From JBECKW01 sp040235505 (GTDB taxonomy: Bacteria; Desulfobacterota; Desulfobacteria; Desulfobacterales; JAFDDL01), in assembly GCA_040235505.1 (NCBI GenBank), contig JBECKW010000307.1:1-9820 (forward strand): a DNA stretch of 9,820 bases. The letters run 5' to 3'. The notes under the pieces were generated by a model that saw nothing but the letters and a program-made list of their open reading frames with translations, was not told the origin of the DNA and did no database searches. Below are positions 1 through 7,769 of this stretch, one piece after another; positions within the stretch are counted from its first letter, which is position 1, and each line of letters starts with the position of its first letter. A program made the position numbers and the translations under genes.

Positions 1-1
1 C

Positions 2-349
2 CGGATTCCCATCGGGGACATGTGCGACGGTCTCGGTTTCGATGCAGAGACCGGCCTCATTTTCAGCTCCAACGGGGAGGGCACCCTGACCATCGCGAAG
101 GAAACGTCTCCGGGCAAATTCGACGTCCTCGAGACGGTCCCCACCCAAAAGGGCGCCCGCACCATGACGATCGATCCCGAGACCCACATCGTCTACCTGT
201 CCGCGGGACCGTTCAACCCTCCGTCCCATGAAGGCCCTGAGGCCGGAGGTCCAAACGCTCAGCCCCACGAGGGCCCCAAGGCGGCGGCGCCAAGCGCTCA
301 GTCCGGAACGGATAAAGGCGAATTTGTCGTTATGGCGGTTGGGCCGTGA
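2..349 (+). CDS. YncE/YVTN-type beta-propeller protein, C-terminal part (5' end outside window)
   Basis: This is the last 115 codons of a gene whose start lies left of the window, read in frame 2 and ending at TGA 347-349. Two propeller-blade-like stretches are visible: DGLGFDAETGLIFSSNGEG (from about base 26) and GARTMTIDPETHIVYLSAG (from about base 155). They match the blade pattern of the YncE/YVTN family, secreted or periplasmic beta-propellers of unclear biochemical role. The final strand GEFVVMAVGP closes the propeller as is usual for the family. Between the last blade and this strand is a loop containing two copies of a 13-residue unit (HEGP...AQ), described separately. The stop overlaps a possible GTG start of the next gene, and the gene reads into the TolC/adaptor/RND genes, so it is probably in the same operon. 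Any link to the pump is inference from position; no enzyme motif is visible in this fragment. Confidence 0.8.
   Translation, partial: RIPIGDMCDGLGFDAETGLIFSSNGEGTLTIAKETSPGKFDVLETVPTQKGARTMTIDPETHIVYLSAGPFNPPSHEGPEAGGPNAQPHEGPKAAAPSAQSGTDKGEFVVMAVGP
227..304 (+). repeat. Two in-frame 39-nt repeats in the beta-propeller gene
   Basis: Two adjacent 39-nt units begin at the His codons 227-229 and 266-268. They encode HEGPEAGGPNAQP and HEGPKAAAPSAQS, differing at five of 13 residues. The repeat is Pro/Ala/Gly-rich and falls in the loop before the last propeller strand. It looks like a low-complexity surface-loop expansion. Confidence 0.75.
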
Positions 350-381
350 CAATTTTTTCCCTAAAACAGGTTCATGGAAAG

Positions 382-1806
382 ATGAAAATGAAGCCAATGC
401 ATATCAAACTGCCTGGGTGGATCCTGCCGCTGATTCTGGCCGGAGCCCTGCTTTCGGGGTGCATCCATTATGAGGCAAAGCCTCTGGATGCGGCGAGCGG
501 CCTCGAAATGCTGTCGGGAAGGTCGCTATTGGACCCCGGCCTCCGCACGTTTATCGAAACAAACACCCACCAGGCGATCACTCAATGGCCGCCGGCCACC
601 TGGGATTTTCAGAAGCTTACCCTGGCCGCTCTGTATTTCAATCCGGCCCTGGCGGTGACCCGGGCAAAACTGGCCGAAGCCGAGGCAGCCCGGATTACTG
701 CCGGTGAACGGCCGAACCCCTCCCTGGGTCTCAGCCCGGGGTATAATACAACGACGCCTTCCGGGGAGGGAATCAGTCCTTGGATCCTCGGTATCAACTT
801 TGACCTTCCCCTGGAAACATTCGGCAAACGGGGGCTGCGGCTTTCGGAAGCCCGCCATCTGTCGGATGCGGCCAAGCTGCAGCTGGCCGGGGCGGCATGG
901 GAGATCCGCTCCAGCGTACGACAGGCCATGGTGGACCTGTGGACGGCCAGAGCGCAGGTGCAGCTGTCGAACCGGAAACTGGAAACCGCCTCGGCCCTTA
1001 CCCGGATTGCAGAATCACAGTTTGCGGTCGGCGATATCGACCGAAGCGAACTGATGAGCGCACGGCTTATCGAGCAGCAGGCGCGCCTCGAATCGGCACA
1101 GTCCGACGGCGCATCGAAAAAGGCGCTTGTCCAGCTTGCTGTTTCGGCCGGCCTGACATCCCATGCCCTGGAAGGTGTCGAGATTGACTTTTCGGGGTTT
1201 GAAACGATTCCCCCGGAGATTCCCTCCGCCGATGCCCGGCGCAGCGCCCTTATGAACCGGGCGGATATCCTGGGTTCACTGGCCGCGTATGCGGCGAGCG
1301 AATCGGCCCTGCGGCTGGAGATCGCCCGGCAATACCCGGATCTGAGCCTCGGCCCCGGCTACGAGTATGACCAGGGCGACAACAAGTGGTCGATCGGGTT
1401 CCAGCTGACGCTTCCCCTTTTAAATAGAAACCGCGGCGCCATTGCCGAAGCCGAGGCCAAGAGAAAAACGGCAGCGGCCGAATTTACATCCCTTCAGTCA
1501 ACGGTGCTGGGAAACATCGAATCGGCCGCGGCCGGCTTCCAGGCCGGTCGCGGGCAGCTGAATGCCGCCGAAGCGATGTTCGAGCAGGCCCGGCAGCAGG
1601 AGGCGGTGGCGGAGAAACAATATGCGGCCGGGGCGATTTCAAAGCAGGCGGCGCTGTCAGCCCGGTTGGAGGAAATCAGCGCCGCTTCGATTCGGCTGGA
1701 GTCCCGGACAGCGGTCCAGACATCACTTGGGGAACTTGAATATGCCCTTCAGACACCGCTGGATGCGACTGTGTTGCCGGCGGCCATTTCTTCGGAGGAA
1801 AAATGA
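382..1806 (+). CDS. TolC-family outer-membrane efflux lipoprotein
   Basis: This is the outer-membrane channel component of a tripartite efflux system, which would form the exit duct for the RND pump encoded downstream. From ATG 382 it has 474 residues, normal for the OEP/TolC family. It starts with a basic segment, a hydrophobic stretch (WILPLILAGALLSGC) and an LSGC lipobox with Cys27, so it is probably lipidated like CusC/OprM/NodT-type members. Two related Ala/Gln/Glu-rich helical halves follow, as expected from the internal duplication of the family; the second contains the beta-strand-like motif WSIGFQLTLPLLNRNRGAI (about residues 347-365). Start choice: a GTG at 346 overlaps the preceding stop but would add 12 residues before the signal peptide. 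ATG 382 and ATG 388 both give a compact lipoprotein signal, and GGAAAG at 376-381 is best spaced for ATG 388. The stop overlaps the next start (ATGA at 1803-1806). Substrate is unknown. Confidence 0.93.
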   Translation: MKMKPMHIKLPGWILPLILAGALLSGCIHYEAKPLDAASGLEMLSGRSLLDPGLRTFIETNTHQAITQWPPATWDFQKLTLAALYFNPALAVTRAKLAEAEAARITAGERPNPSLGLSPGYNTTTPSGEGISPWILGINFDLPLETFGKRGLRLSEARHLSDAAKLQLAGAAWEIRSSVRQAMVDLWTARAQVQLSNRKLETASALTRIAESQFAVGDIDRSELMSARLIEQQARLESAQSDGASKKALVQLAVSAGLTSHALEGVEIDFSGFETIPPEIPSADARRSALMNRADILGSLAAYAASESALRLEIARQYPDLSLGPGYEYDQGDNKWSIGFQLTLPLLNRNRGAIAEAEAKRKTAAAEFTSLQSTVLGNIESAAAGFQAGRGQLNAAEAMFEQARQQEAVAEKQYAAGAISKQAALSARLEEISAASIRLESRTAVQTSLGELEYALQTPLDATVLPAAISSEEK

Positions 1807-2906
1807 ATATCGGATTACGTTTCGGATTGCGCATTAGCGGCGCAGCGACCCTGGTTTTGGCAATGGCTCTTTTTATCCTTCCACGGGCAGGTTGGTGCCA
1901 GGAGGAGGAAACGGCATCGCCCGAAGTGGCGGTGACGGTCGCCAAGGTTGAGAAAACGACCCTGCATACGTATGTGACGGCCTACGGCATCGTCGAAACC
2001 GCACCGGCACGGCAGGGAGCCGCGGCGGCAGGCGCGCGGATCGCTTCCCCCATCGCCGGGATTGTTTCGGAGGTTCCCTGCTACGAGGGCCTCCGGGTGG
2101 AAAAGGGGGCGGTCATCTGCCATCTGGACAGCCGAATGGCCGAGGCGGATGTTGCGAAAGCCGAGCAGCTATATTCCATGGCCGAAAAGACTTATCAGCG
2201 TCAGAAAGAACTCCAGGCGTCCGGCGGAACCTCTGAAAAGAACTATCAGGAGGCCGAAACCCAGCTCGCAAGCGCCCGCAGCGATCTTGCAGCCGCCCGG
2301 ATCACGCTTTCCTATCACCGGATCACGGCGCCCATTTCCGGGACTATTACCCGGCTGGATGTAAGACCCGGGGAAGCGGTGGATGCATCTTCGGTGGTGG
2401 CGGAAATCGCCGATTCCACGCATCTTGCGGCGGCCCTCCAGGTGCCGGTCGCGGAAGCCGCCCTCCTGCGGGCCGGTCAGATCGTCCGAATCAAAACCGA
2501 AAACGATGCTGCGCCGGTGAGTTGCACATTGACAAGTGTTTCGCCCCAGGTGGATGCGGCCTCCGGCACCGTGACCGCGTATGCGGTGCTTCCGGCGGAT
2601 ACATCGCTGGAGCCGGGCCGGTTTGTCAGTGCCCAAATTGCCTGCGGCGAGCACCGGGACTGCCTGGCCGTTCCCGAAGCGAGCGTGGTGAAGGATCCCG
2701 AAGAGGGCTGGATCATCGCCGTGGTGAAGGACGGCCGCGCCACCCGCATGAAGGTGGAGACGGGGTTCCGTGAAAACGGCCTGGTGGAAGTATCGGCCGC
2801 CGGCCTTTCGGAGGGCATGACGGTGGTGAAAGTGGGCGCCTACGGGCTTCCCGATGATACCCGTGTACGGATAACGGAAAACACGGAAACGGAGGCGGGA
2901 GAATGA
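1803..2906 (+). CDS. RND efflux periplasmic adaptor (HlyD/membrane fusion protein family)
   Basis: This is the periplasmic adaptor that bridges the inner-membrane RND pump and the TolC-type channel. It has 367 residues, typical for the family. An N-terminal hydrophobic signal (about residues 12-32, ending RAGWCQ) suggests export; the Cys there is not in a convincing lipobox. Domains in order: the first half of the lipoyl/barrel-sandwich motif at about 80-108 (SPIAGIVSEVPCYEGLRVEK), an alpha-helical hairpin at about 112-170 (Ala/Glu/Gln-rich), the second lipoyl half at about 176-208 (ITAPISGTITRLDVRPGEAV), then beta-barrel and membrane-proximal domains. GGAGG at 1794-1798 sits 4 nt before ATG 1803. 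Both ends overlap neighbours by ATGA (1803-1806 and 2903-2906), a sign of translational coupling and of one functional complex. No His/Met-rich metal-binding N-terminus is visible, so the sequence does not point to a copper or silver system. Confidence 0.95.
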   Translation: MNIGLRFGLRISGAATLVLAMALFILPRAGWCQEEETASPEVAVTVAKVEKTTLHTYVTAYGIVETAPARQGAAAAGARIASPIAGIVSEVPCYEGLRVEKGAVICHLDSRMAEADVAKAEQLYSMAEKTYQRQKELQASGGTSEKNYQEAETQLASARSDLAAARITLSYHRITAPISGTITRLDVRPGEAVDASSVVAEIADSTHLAAALQVPVAEAALLRAGQIVRIKTENDAAPVSCTLTSVSPQVDAASGTVTAYAVLPADTSLEPGRFVSAQIACGEHRDCLAVPEASVVKDPEEGWIIAVVKDGRATRMKVETGFRENGLVEVSAAGLSEGMTVVKVGAYGLPDDTRVRITENTETEAGE

Positions 2907-5900
2907 CATCCATCCGAAGTTCGGCCATCGGCCGCTTTGCCGTTTATCATGCCAAGGCCATTGTGTTCAGCACGATCATCCTCTGCATGGCCGGGTTGTA
3001 TGCCGCCAGGAGTACGCCTTCCTCGGTTTTTCCCCAGACCAATTTCCCCCGGGTGGTGATTCTCGTGGACAACGGGGTGATGCCCGGTGAAGAAATGATG
3101 GCCACCATCACGCGTCCCATCGAGGAGTCCATGAAGGACATTCCCGGCGCCCGGCAGGTCAAATCCGTAACCGGCAGGGGGTCCGCCGAAATCAGCGTGT
3201 TCTTTAACTGGCAGGTGGACATGGTGCAGTCGGAGCTGTACGTGCTGGGGCGCCTGGCCCAGATCCGGAGCACCCTGCCCGCGGAGGCGAGCACCACCGT
3301 GTGGCGCCTGACCTTTTCGGCCTTTCCGATCATCGGGGTGAGCCTCACCAGCCCGGACCGGGATATTACCAAACTGTGGGAAATGGCCCGCTATGACCTG
3401 AAACCGAAGTTCCTGCGCATTCAGGGCGTGGCACGGGTGGACCTGGTGGGGGGGCGGACGCCCGAATACCATGTGGTGGTGGATCCGGTGAAGCTGAGTT
3501 CCGCCGGTATCAGTCTGGCCCAGGTGACCGACGCCCTTACGAAAAACAATCTGATAGCGCCGGCGGGCATGCATGAGGAGAACTACACCCTCTATCTCAC
3601 CGTCACGGACGGACGGGTGCAAACGGCGGAGGACATCGAGAACCTGTGTATCGATATCGTCGGCGGAAGGCCCCTTTACATCAAGGATATCGCCAAGGTG
3701 GAGCGGGGACCGGAACCCGTGTTCAACGTGGTGACCGCCGAGGGCGTTCCCGCCGTGCTGCTGAACATCCGAAGTCAGCCGGACGGAAGCACCCTGGACA
3801 TTGCAAAGAATCTCGAGGCGCAAATCGCTTCGATTCGAAAGGAACTGCCCCCGGATGTCAAGATCGCCTATTATTACGACCAGTCCCAGCTGGTGAAATC
3901 TTCTGTGGGGTCGGTTCGGGACTGTATCGTTCTGGGCCTGATTTTCTCGGTGATCATCCTCTACCTGTTTCTAAAAAAAGTGGGGAGCACCTTTGTGGCG
4001 GTTCTCGTCATCCCGGTGACATTGCTGGTGACCATTTTGGCCATGAAGATATTCAATTTGAGCTTCAATCTCATGACCCTGGGGGGGATTGCCGCGGCCA
4101 TTGGGTTGGTGATCGATGACGCCATCGTGGTGGTGGAGGCGATCCACACCAAGATGCTGGCCGGAGTCGGAAAGTCCGAGGCCGTCATTTCCGCCATGGG
4201 CGAAATCTTTCATCCCCTGCTGGCCTCCACCTTGACCCCGGTCGTGGTGTTCATTCCCCTGGCGTTTCTGGATGGGATCACCGGTGTCTTTTTCCGGGCC
4301 CTGGCCCTCACCATGGTGGTCTCGCTTTTAATGTCGCTGGTTCTGGCCATCACCCTCACGCCGACCCTTGCCACCTGGCTCATGCGGGGCGTTCGGGGCC
4401 GGTGGCGCCACGCCCATGGCGAAGAGACCCACGGCGAGGAGACCCACTGCGAGGAGCCCTACTGCGAGGAGACGGAGGGCCCCGTTCTCAGACGCGTCAT
4501 ATCCATTTACGAACGGGCGATCCGGTTTGCCCTTCGCCGGTATGTGTGGATTGTGCTGCTCTGCGTGGCGGTACTTCTCGGCGGTGTCGGCATCTATTCG
4601 AAACTGGAGACGGAGTTTCTGCCGGCAATGGATGAGGGCGGGTTTGTCATCGATTACGTCGCGCCGTGGGGAACGAGCCTTGCCGAGACGAACCGGCAGC
4701 TGCTTGAGGCCGAGGCAATTATCAAGGCGACGCCCGAGGTGGAGAGCTATTCGAGAAGAACCGGCGCGCGCCTGGCCCTGGCGATTGCGGAACCCAATAC
4801 CGGGGATTTCCTCGTGAAACTTAAAAGCGATCGCAAACGCAGCACGGAGGAGGTGATCTCCTACTTTCGCGAACGGTTCAACGCGACGCTGCCCGGGATT
4901 GAATGGGAGTTTCCGGGGATTTTGAGCGATCTGATCGGAGACCTGACCTGGTCCCCCGAGCCCATCGAGGTCAAGCTTTATTCCACGGACCAGAAATTTC
5001 TGGAAGCCAAAGCTCCGGAGGTCGCGGCGGCTCTCGAAAAGATCGACGGGGTGGTCGATGTAAACGACGGCCTGGTGTATACCGGGCCCTCGCTGGACCT
5101 GAAGGTCCGGCAGACGGATGCGCGCCGGTTCGGCCTGACCACGCAAGATATCGCCGATGCGGTCAACACGGCCATGCTGGGAAAGACCGCCTCCACCGTT
5201 CTTGAGGGCGATCGGATCGTGAATATCCGGGTGGTGGTGGATCCTAAAAATGTGGATCGCATCGCCACCATGAAAAATCTTCCCCTGCGAACCGCCACAG
5301 GCCAGCTTATCCAACTGTCCCAGGTGGCGGACGTGGTGGAGACGCCCGGCCAGCTGGAACTGCGGCGGGAAGACCTGCGGCAGGACGTGGCGGTTACGGC
5401 CCGGCTTGAGGGACGGGATATGGGCAGCGCCATGAAGGAAATCAAGGATAAATTGGGTAACGACCCGTCGATTCCTGCCGGCACCATCGAATTCGGCGGA
5501 CTTTATCAGCAGCAGCAGGAGTCGTTCCGGAACCTGCTGGCGGTTCTGATGATGGCCGTGCTGCTGGTGTTCGTGGTGCTGCTGGTCGAGTTCAGATCCT
5601 TCATGGAGGCGATATCGATTGTCTTCGGCGCGGTGCTTGCCACGGTCGGATCCGTGCTCGCCCTCTGGGTCACCGGGACCGCACTCAACGTGGTCTCTTT
5701 TCTCGGCGCCATTATCGGCATCGGCATCGTGGCCAAAAACGGCATTCTCATGCTCGATCGGGTGGACCATTTCTTGGAGGAGGGATTGGACATGAAGGAA
5801 GCCCTGGTACAATCCGGCCGGCGAAGACTTCGCCCGGTGCTCATGACGTCGCTTGCGACCATGCTCTGCATGCTTCCGCTGGCCTGGGGTATCGGCACCG

Positions 5901-6040
5901 GCGCCGATATGCTCAAGCCCATGGGCGTCACCTTGATCGGTGCCGTGTGTATCTCGGTGCTGCTGTCCCTGGTGGCGACGCCGGCATTCTACTACCTGAT
6001 GATAAGATGGAGACTGAAGATCGCGCTCCCGCGGAAGTAA
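2903..6040 (+). CDS. RND-superfamily efflux pump, inner-membrane permease
   Basis: This is a proton-driven inner-membrane transporter that would work with the adaptor and TolC-type channel encoded just upstream. At 1045 residues it is full length for HAE/HME-type RND pumps. It shows the duplicated layout: TM1 at about 17-35, a large periplasmic porter region, a TM2-6 block from about 333 to 494, a cytoplasmic linker, TM7 at about 547-567, a second porter region, and TM8-12 from about 876 to the end. Proton-relay residues are visible: D405-D406 in TM4 (GLVIDDAIVVVEA) and K945 in TM10 (GIVAKNGILMLD). The Asp pair is the pattern of drug/hydrophobe exporters (AcrB type). Other stretches such as FLPAMDEGGFVIDY after TM7 resemble CzcA/CusA-like proteins, so substrate class is uncertain. 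A repeated His/Cys/Glu motif (residues 505-524) lies in the linker between the halves. ATG 2903 overlaps the adaptor stop; GGAGGCGGGAG at 2891-2901 supplies the ribosome-binding site. No frameshift or missing relay residue was seen. Confidence 0.95.
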   Translation: MTSIRSSAIGRFAVYHAKAIVFSTIILCMAGLYAARSTPSSVFPQTNFPRVVILVDNGVMPGEEMMATITRPIEESMKDIPGARQVKSVTGRGSAEISVFFNWQVDMVQSELYVLGRLAQIRSTLPAEASTTVWRLTFSAFPIIGVSLTSPDRDITKLWEMARYDLKPKFLRIQGVARVDLVGGRTPEYHVVVDPVKLSSAGISLAQVTDALTKNNLIAPAGMHEENYTLYLTVTDGRVQTAEDIENLCIDIVGGRPLYIKDIAKVERGPEPVFNVVTAEGVPAVLLNIRSQPDGSTLDIAKNLEAQIASIRKELPPDVKIAYYYDQSQLVKSSVGSVRDCIVLGLIFSVIILYLFLKKVGSTFVAVLVIPVTLLVTILAMKIFNLSFNLMTLGGIAAAIGLVIDDAIVVVEAIHTKMLAGVGKSEAVISAMGEIFHPLLASTLTPVVVFIPLAFLDGITGVFFRALALTMVVSLLMSLVLAITLTPTLATWLMRGVRGRWRHAHGEETHGEETHCEEPYCEETEGPVLRRVISIYERAIRFALRRYVWIVLLCVAVLLGGVGIYSKLETEFLPAMDEGGFVIDYVAPWGTSLAETNRQLLEAEAIIKATPEVESYSRRTGARLALAIAEPNTGDFLVKLKSDRKRSTEEVISYFRERFNATLPGIEWEFPGILSDLIGDLTWSPEPIEVKLYSTDQKFLEAKAPEVAAALEKIDGVVDVNDGLVYTGPSLDLKVRQTDARRFGLTTQDIADAVNTAMLGKTASTVLEGDRIVNIRVVVDPKNVDRIATMKNLPLRTATGQLIQLSQVADVVETPGQLELRREDLRQDVAVTARLEGRDMGSAMKEIKDKLGNDPSIPAGTIEFGGLYQQQQESFRNLLAVLMMAVLLVFVVLLVEFRSFMEAISIVFGAVLATVGSVLALWVTGTALNVVSFLGAIIGIGIVAKNGILMLDRVDHFLEEGLDMKEALVQSGRRRLRPVLMTSLATMLCMLPLAWGIGTGADMLKPMGVTLIGAVCISVLLSLVATPAFYYLMIRWRLKIALPRK
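4415..4474 (+). repeat. Four 15-nt tandem repeats encoding HGEET/HCEEP/YCEET in the RND linker
   Basis: Four consecutive 15-nt units at 4415-4429, 4430-4444, 4445-4459 and 4460-4474 encode HGEET, HGEET, HCEEP and YCEET (residues 505-524). The preceding residues include RHA, adding another His at 503. The block lies in the cytoplasmic linker between the two six-TM halves of the pump. The repeat keeps the reading frame and offers several His, Cys and Glu side chains. Metal binding is only inference; slipped-strand expansion of a neutral linker is the simpler explanation. Confidence 0.85.
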
Positions 6041-6051
6041 ACTGAAAGTTG

Positions 6052-6103
6052 CCCCTTAAAAAAAAGAAGCTGCCCATTTCGGCAGCTTCTTTTTTTTAAG
6101 GGG
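6052..6103. terminator. Bidirectional intrinsic terminator between convergent genes
   Basis: There is a perfect 23-bp inverted repeat: arm 6052-6074, loop CATTTC 6075-6080, arm 6081-6103. The GC-rich core GAAGCTGCC / GGCAGCTTC is flanked by A8 (6058-6065) and T8 (6090-6097). Read from either strand, the hairpin core is followed by a run of eight U, so it can stop the + strand RND operon (stop codon at 6038-6040) and the - strand lipoprotein gene (ending at 6228). Confidence 0.92.
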
Positions 6104-6186
6104 AGCCCGGCGCCCGTTTTCCGTGTTTAGGACCTTTCCCGAAAACAGGCACGAATAAGCGTGCATCACTAAAAAAATCTTTGCTT

Positions 6187-6220
6187 CCCAGCCTCCAAGC
6201 CTCCCAGCAGCCCAGCTTCC
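6187..6220. repeat. Degenerate 8-nt tandem repeat (CCCAGCCT-like)
   Basis: Four 8-nt units lie just outside the 3' end of the lipoprotein gene: CCCAGCCT, CCAAGCCT, CCCAGCAG and CCCAGCTT (6187-6218), followed by CC. The stretch is almost free of T on the + strand outside unit ends. It lies in the 187-nt convergent intergenic region (6041-6227), whose other clear feature is the terminator. No function is known to me. Confidence 0.5.
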
Positions 6221-6227
6221 TACCGGA

Positions 6228-7682
6228 TCAGTCTGTCATCTCCGGTGTTATCACAACATCGATCCGCCGGTTGATCGCCCTGTTTTCGGGAGTTGTATTG
6301 GGGGCAAGGGGCCGATTGGGCCCGTAGCCGGTTGCCTGAATATGACTCTCGGGAAGCGTTTTATTGGCGATCAGATAGGTTTTGACCGCTTCCGCCCTCT
6401 CTTCTGACAGATGCAGGTTTGCTTGAACGGAACCCGTGCTGTCGGTGTGTCCCTCGATGGTGATCATGGGCTGGCCGAATTCCGAAATCGCCCGCTGCAC
6501 CTTGCTCAACAGGAGATAGTCTTTGGGACTGAGCGTGGCCTGCCCGACGGGGAACTGAATCCCCCGGAGACGGATAATGAGCTGGCTGCCTTTTTTGTAT
6601 ACTTCCGCTTCATCCGGGTTGAAATATCCCTGAATCTGGTTGAAACGATCATTGAATTTCTGTTCAGCTTCGAGTTGTTCCCGGGCCTTTGCCTGCTCTT
6701 GGGAATAGCCCTTCAGGCCTTCAAGCTCTTTTTCAAGTTCCGCTATCCGCTTCTGGGCGTCCATGTTATTGAGTTCGGCTTTCTGCCGTTCTTGTACCCT
6801 GACCGTGGCGGCATCCGTCAACGCGATCATCTGCGCACTCGTCACCCGGTCCCGAAGATCGTCCGTTTCCAGCGAATTTCCCAGGCGCACCATCAGGCCT
6901 TCCAGATAAAGGGCCGCTTCTTCCGGCGACATCTCCTGAAACTTTTGAGCGGACTCGTAAAGCGCAGTCAACCGCCGTGCCATCAGTTCTGCATGGCTTG
7001 CCTTCTCCCGGATACCTTCCACCTCATACGGATTCTTGCCGATATAATCATCGGCTTCCTTCAACGCCGTGAGGGCATCGTTATAAACCGAGGGGACCAA
7101 CTTCTGTACTTTTTCTTCAGTCGCTTCGGCGATGATTTTTCGGGCATTGCTCAAGGCATTGCTTTTTATCGCCATGATTTCGAGATTCCGAAATGCCGCC
7201 TGAACTTCCGACGCATGCTTCTGGGCATAGCTCAAGTTATCGTTCTCAATGGCTTTGGTGAGCTTGAGGTATTGATCCTGGACCTCCGTGTAGGGGGCTC
7301 CCAGTTGCTCCGCACCTGCCTCAATGGCCTTATCCCTTGCCGTGTTCGTTTTTTCGAGAATAATCTTTGCGACTTTTGCCATTTTTTCGGCATTGTTCAG
7401 GCTCTCGTTGCCATCGCTGACATATTCACTGATATCCGCAATTTTTCCACCTTTATCCAACGCCTGGCCTGCTTTTATGAAGGCACTTCTGGCCTCGTTG
7501 TAAAGCCCGGGCGCAAGAACGTTCACCTGGTTTGCCTTTGCAGTATCCAAAGCAGCTCCCAGTTGGCTTACCATCTTTTCGGGATCTCCCTGCGTAATCT
7601 TTCCGGACTGGGGCGTCGCACAGGCCGCCGCCATAAGGATGATAAATCCCAGAAAATAAATCCGTGCGTTGTGTATCATCAT
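6228..7682 (-). CDS. Lipoprotein with C-terminal OmpA-like peptidoglycan-binding domain
   Basis: This is a predicted outer-membrane lipoprotein that anchors the envelope to peptidoglycan. It has 484 residues from ATG at 7682. The signal sequence ends ILMAAAC with Cys21 as the likely lipidated residue; the lipobox is Ala-rich rather than classic LxGC. Residues about 25-285 are Ala/Glu/Lys-rich and helical, with repeated NALSNARKI- or YNEARSAF-like segments; a strongly charged coiled coil (about 290-350) follows. The OmpA domain spans about 362-484. It includes IEGHTDSTGS and LSEERAEAV, with D414 and R429 at the positions that bind diaminopimelate in OmpA family members, then the terminal NRAINRRIDVVI strand. 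Start choice: a GTG at 7709 has no ribosome-binding site and lies before the signal peptide. GGAAG at 7687-7691 favours ATG 7682 or the adjacent ATG 7679. It is a single gene, convergent with the RND operon and separated by the bidirectional terminator. The N-terminal region resembles DUF4398-type lipoproteins, but I am less sure of that. Confidence 0.92.
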   Translation of the reverse strand: MMIHNARIYFLGFIILMAAACATPQSGKITQGDPEKMVSQLGAALDTAKANQVNVLAPGLYNEARSAFIKAGQALDKGGKIADISEYVSDGNESLNNAEKMAKVAKIILEKTNTARDKAIEAGAEQLGAPYTEVQDQYLKLTKAIENDNLSYAQKHASEVQAAFRNLEIMAIKSNALSNARKIIAEATEEKVQKLVPSVYNDALTALKEADDYIGKNPYEVEGIREKASHAELMARRLTALYESAQKFQEMSPEEAALYLEGLMVRLGNSLETDDLRDRVTSAQMIALTDAATVRVQERQKAELNNMDAQKRIAELEKELEGLKGYSQEQAKAREQLEAEQKFNDRFNQIQGYFNPDEAEVYKKGSQLIIRLRGIQFPVGQATLSPKDYLLLSKVQRAISEFGQPMITIEGHTDSTGSVQANLHLSEERAEAVKTYLIANKTLPESHIQATGYGPNRPLAPNTTPENRAINRRIDVVITPEMTD

Positions 7683-7769
7683 TCTTCTTCCTTTCTGTCG
7701 GTTGAGCACAGCACTTATCCCTTACCCGGGTGGATGCGATGTCAGCGATATGAGTGCGCTGGGGGAAAA

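Noticed and set aside
4328..5812. Long 494-codon open frame on the - strand inside the RND gene
   Set aside because: It is antisense to a complete RND pump with recognisable motifs. Its His/Arg/Gly-rich translation looks like a shadow of GC-rich coding DNA.
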